A stretch of DNA of 64,000 bases from an uncultured Lachnospiraceae bacterium (GTDB lineage: Bacteria > Bacillota > Clostridia > Lachnospirales > Lachnospiraceae): NCBI GenBank assembly GCA_934432595.1, contig CAKRYR010000005.1, positions 110,438 to 174,437 of the forward strand, given 5' to 3'. The notes below the pieces were generated by a model, which saw only the letters and a list, made by a program, of their open reading frames with translations, was not told where the DNA came from and made no database searches. Shown piece by piece: positions 63,848 to 64,000 of the stretch. The position numbers and the translations under genes are program-made. How positions within the stretch are numbered: position 1 is the stretch's first letter; every line of letters begins with the position of its first letter.

Positions 63848-64000
63848 CATTAGAAGTAAAGAACAAGTCGGCAAGGAGTTTCCTTGCCGACTTAGAGCAT
63901 TTTAAGGCTGATGCGTTAATGTCAAGACCAGCTATGGGAAGTCAAGCGAAAAATTAAACTGGGACGCAATTGTTAGTAAGAAAGGTGAAACCAGGGTTGA
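63848..64000 (+). pseudogene. Toxin tip 3, frameshifted fragment running off the window
   Basis: One frame reads ALEVKNKSARSFLADLEHF and KADALMSRPAMGSQAKN-stop. A second frame, one base off, continues KLNWDAIVSKKGETRV to the window end. One extra A in the run at 63949-63953 would join them as SQAKKLNWDAIV. This is pre-toxin plus the start of a third toxin tip, without an RHS core. Confidence 0.55.

Noticed and set aside
63865..63893. 12-bp hairpin AAGTCGGCAAGG/CCTTGCCGACTT as a terminator of immunity gene 2
   Set aside because: It lies inside a readable pre-toxin frame (NKSARSFLADL) and lacks a T-run, so it may simply be coding sequence of tip 3.

Overview
The window is a chromosomal segment of a low-GC (roughly 30% by eye), Gram-positive anaerobe of the class Clostridia, most likely a Lachnospiraceae-type gut or rumen bacterium. 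The evidence is AT-rich codon use, strong AGGAGG ribosome binding sites with frequent TTG starts, near-consensus housekeeping promoters (TTGNNN, 17 bases, TANNNT), (S/T)PKTG-like sortase signals, a C11 clostripain, a SleC-like cortex enzyme beside a Csp-like subtilase, and a thymidylate synthase/DHFR pair. No rRNA, tRNA, CRISPR array or complete insertion sequence was seen.

Layout. 1-10.2 kb: thioredoxin reductase, a structured intergenic RNA candidate, two acyltransferase-like genes, a secreted SH3/NlpC-P60 hydrolase, a MutS-like membrane ATPase, a DHH phosphoesterase, RNase HI, and an Rrf2 regulator divergent from cysK. 10.3-20.1 kb: clostripain, a decayed gene fragment, a TetR-controlled ABC exporter, rarA and a MATE exporter. 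20.1-36 kb is rich in surface and secreted proteins: a 37-codon ORF with its own promoter and terminator, an anchored lipase-like protein, sortase-type proteins, a second SH3/NlpC-P60 protein, a vWA protein, a MecA-like penicillin-binding protein, a small-RNA candidate, a MerR regulator divergent from a stand-alone Hpt/response-regulator pair, a fibro-slime protein, and a membrane-anchored protein with the R-S-E signature of ADP-ribosyltransferases.

36-60.4 kb: nagZ, a ribD-ribE-ribBA-ribH operon without a visible FMN riboswitch, a GDSL hydrolase and a CHAP amidase, hemolysin III, a TPR protein, hflX, thyA, folA and ilvE, an SOS-type UmuC-like polymerase with a YolD partner, a polysaccharide deacetylase whose start lies inside a 15-bp inverted repeat, the SleC-like/subtilase pair, GtrA and Glf for surface galactofuranose glycans, and an ABC system with a degenerate ATPase.

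60.4-64 kb: an array of RHS C-terminal modules without their N-terminal part. Two near-identical core segments lead into different toxin tips, and each tip is followed by a small immunity-like gene. A third tip runs off the window. All three toxin reading frames carry a stop or frameshift, whereas the immunity genes are open, and one module interrupts a sugar-phosphate isomerase gene. This looks like a store of silent polymorphic-toxin cassettes.

The window also holds several short interspersed palindromes: a GTTCAGCC-type repeat, a GGAAATTGCG-type repeat, and a GTTCTAG(G/T)GACGA 13-mer found at gene 3' ends.
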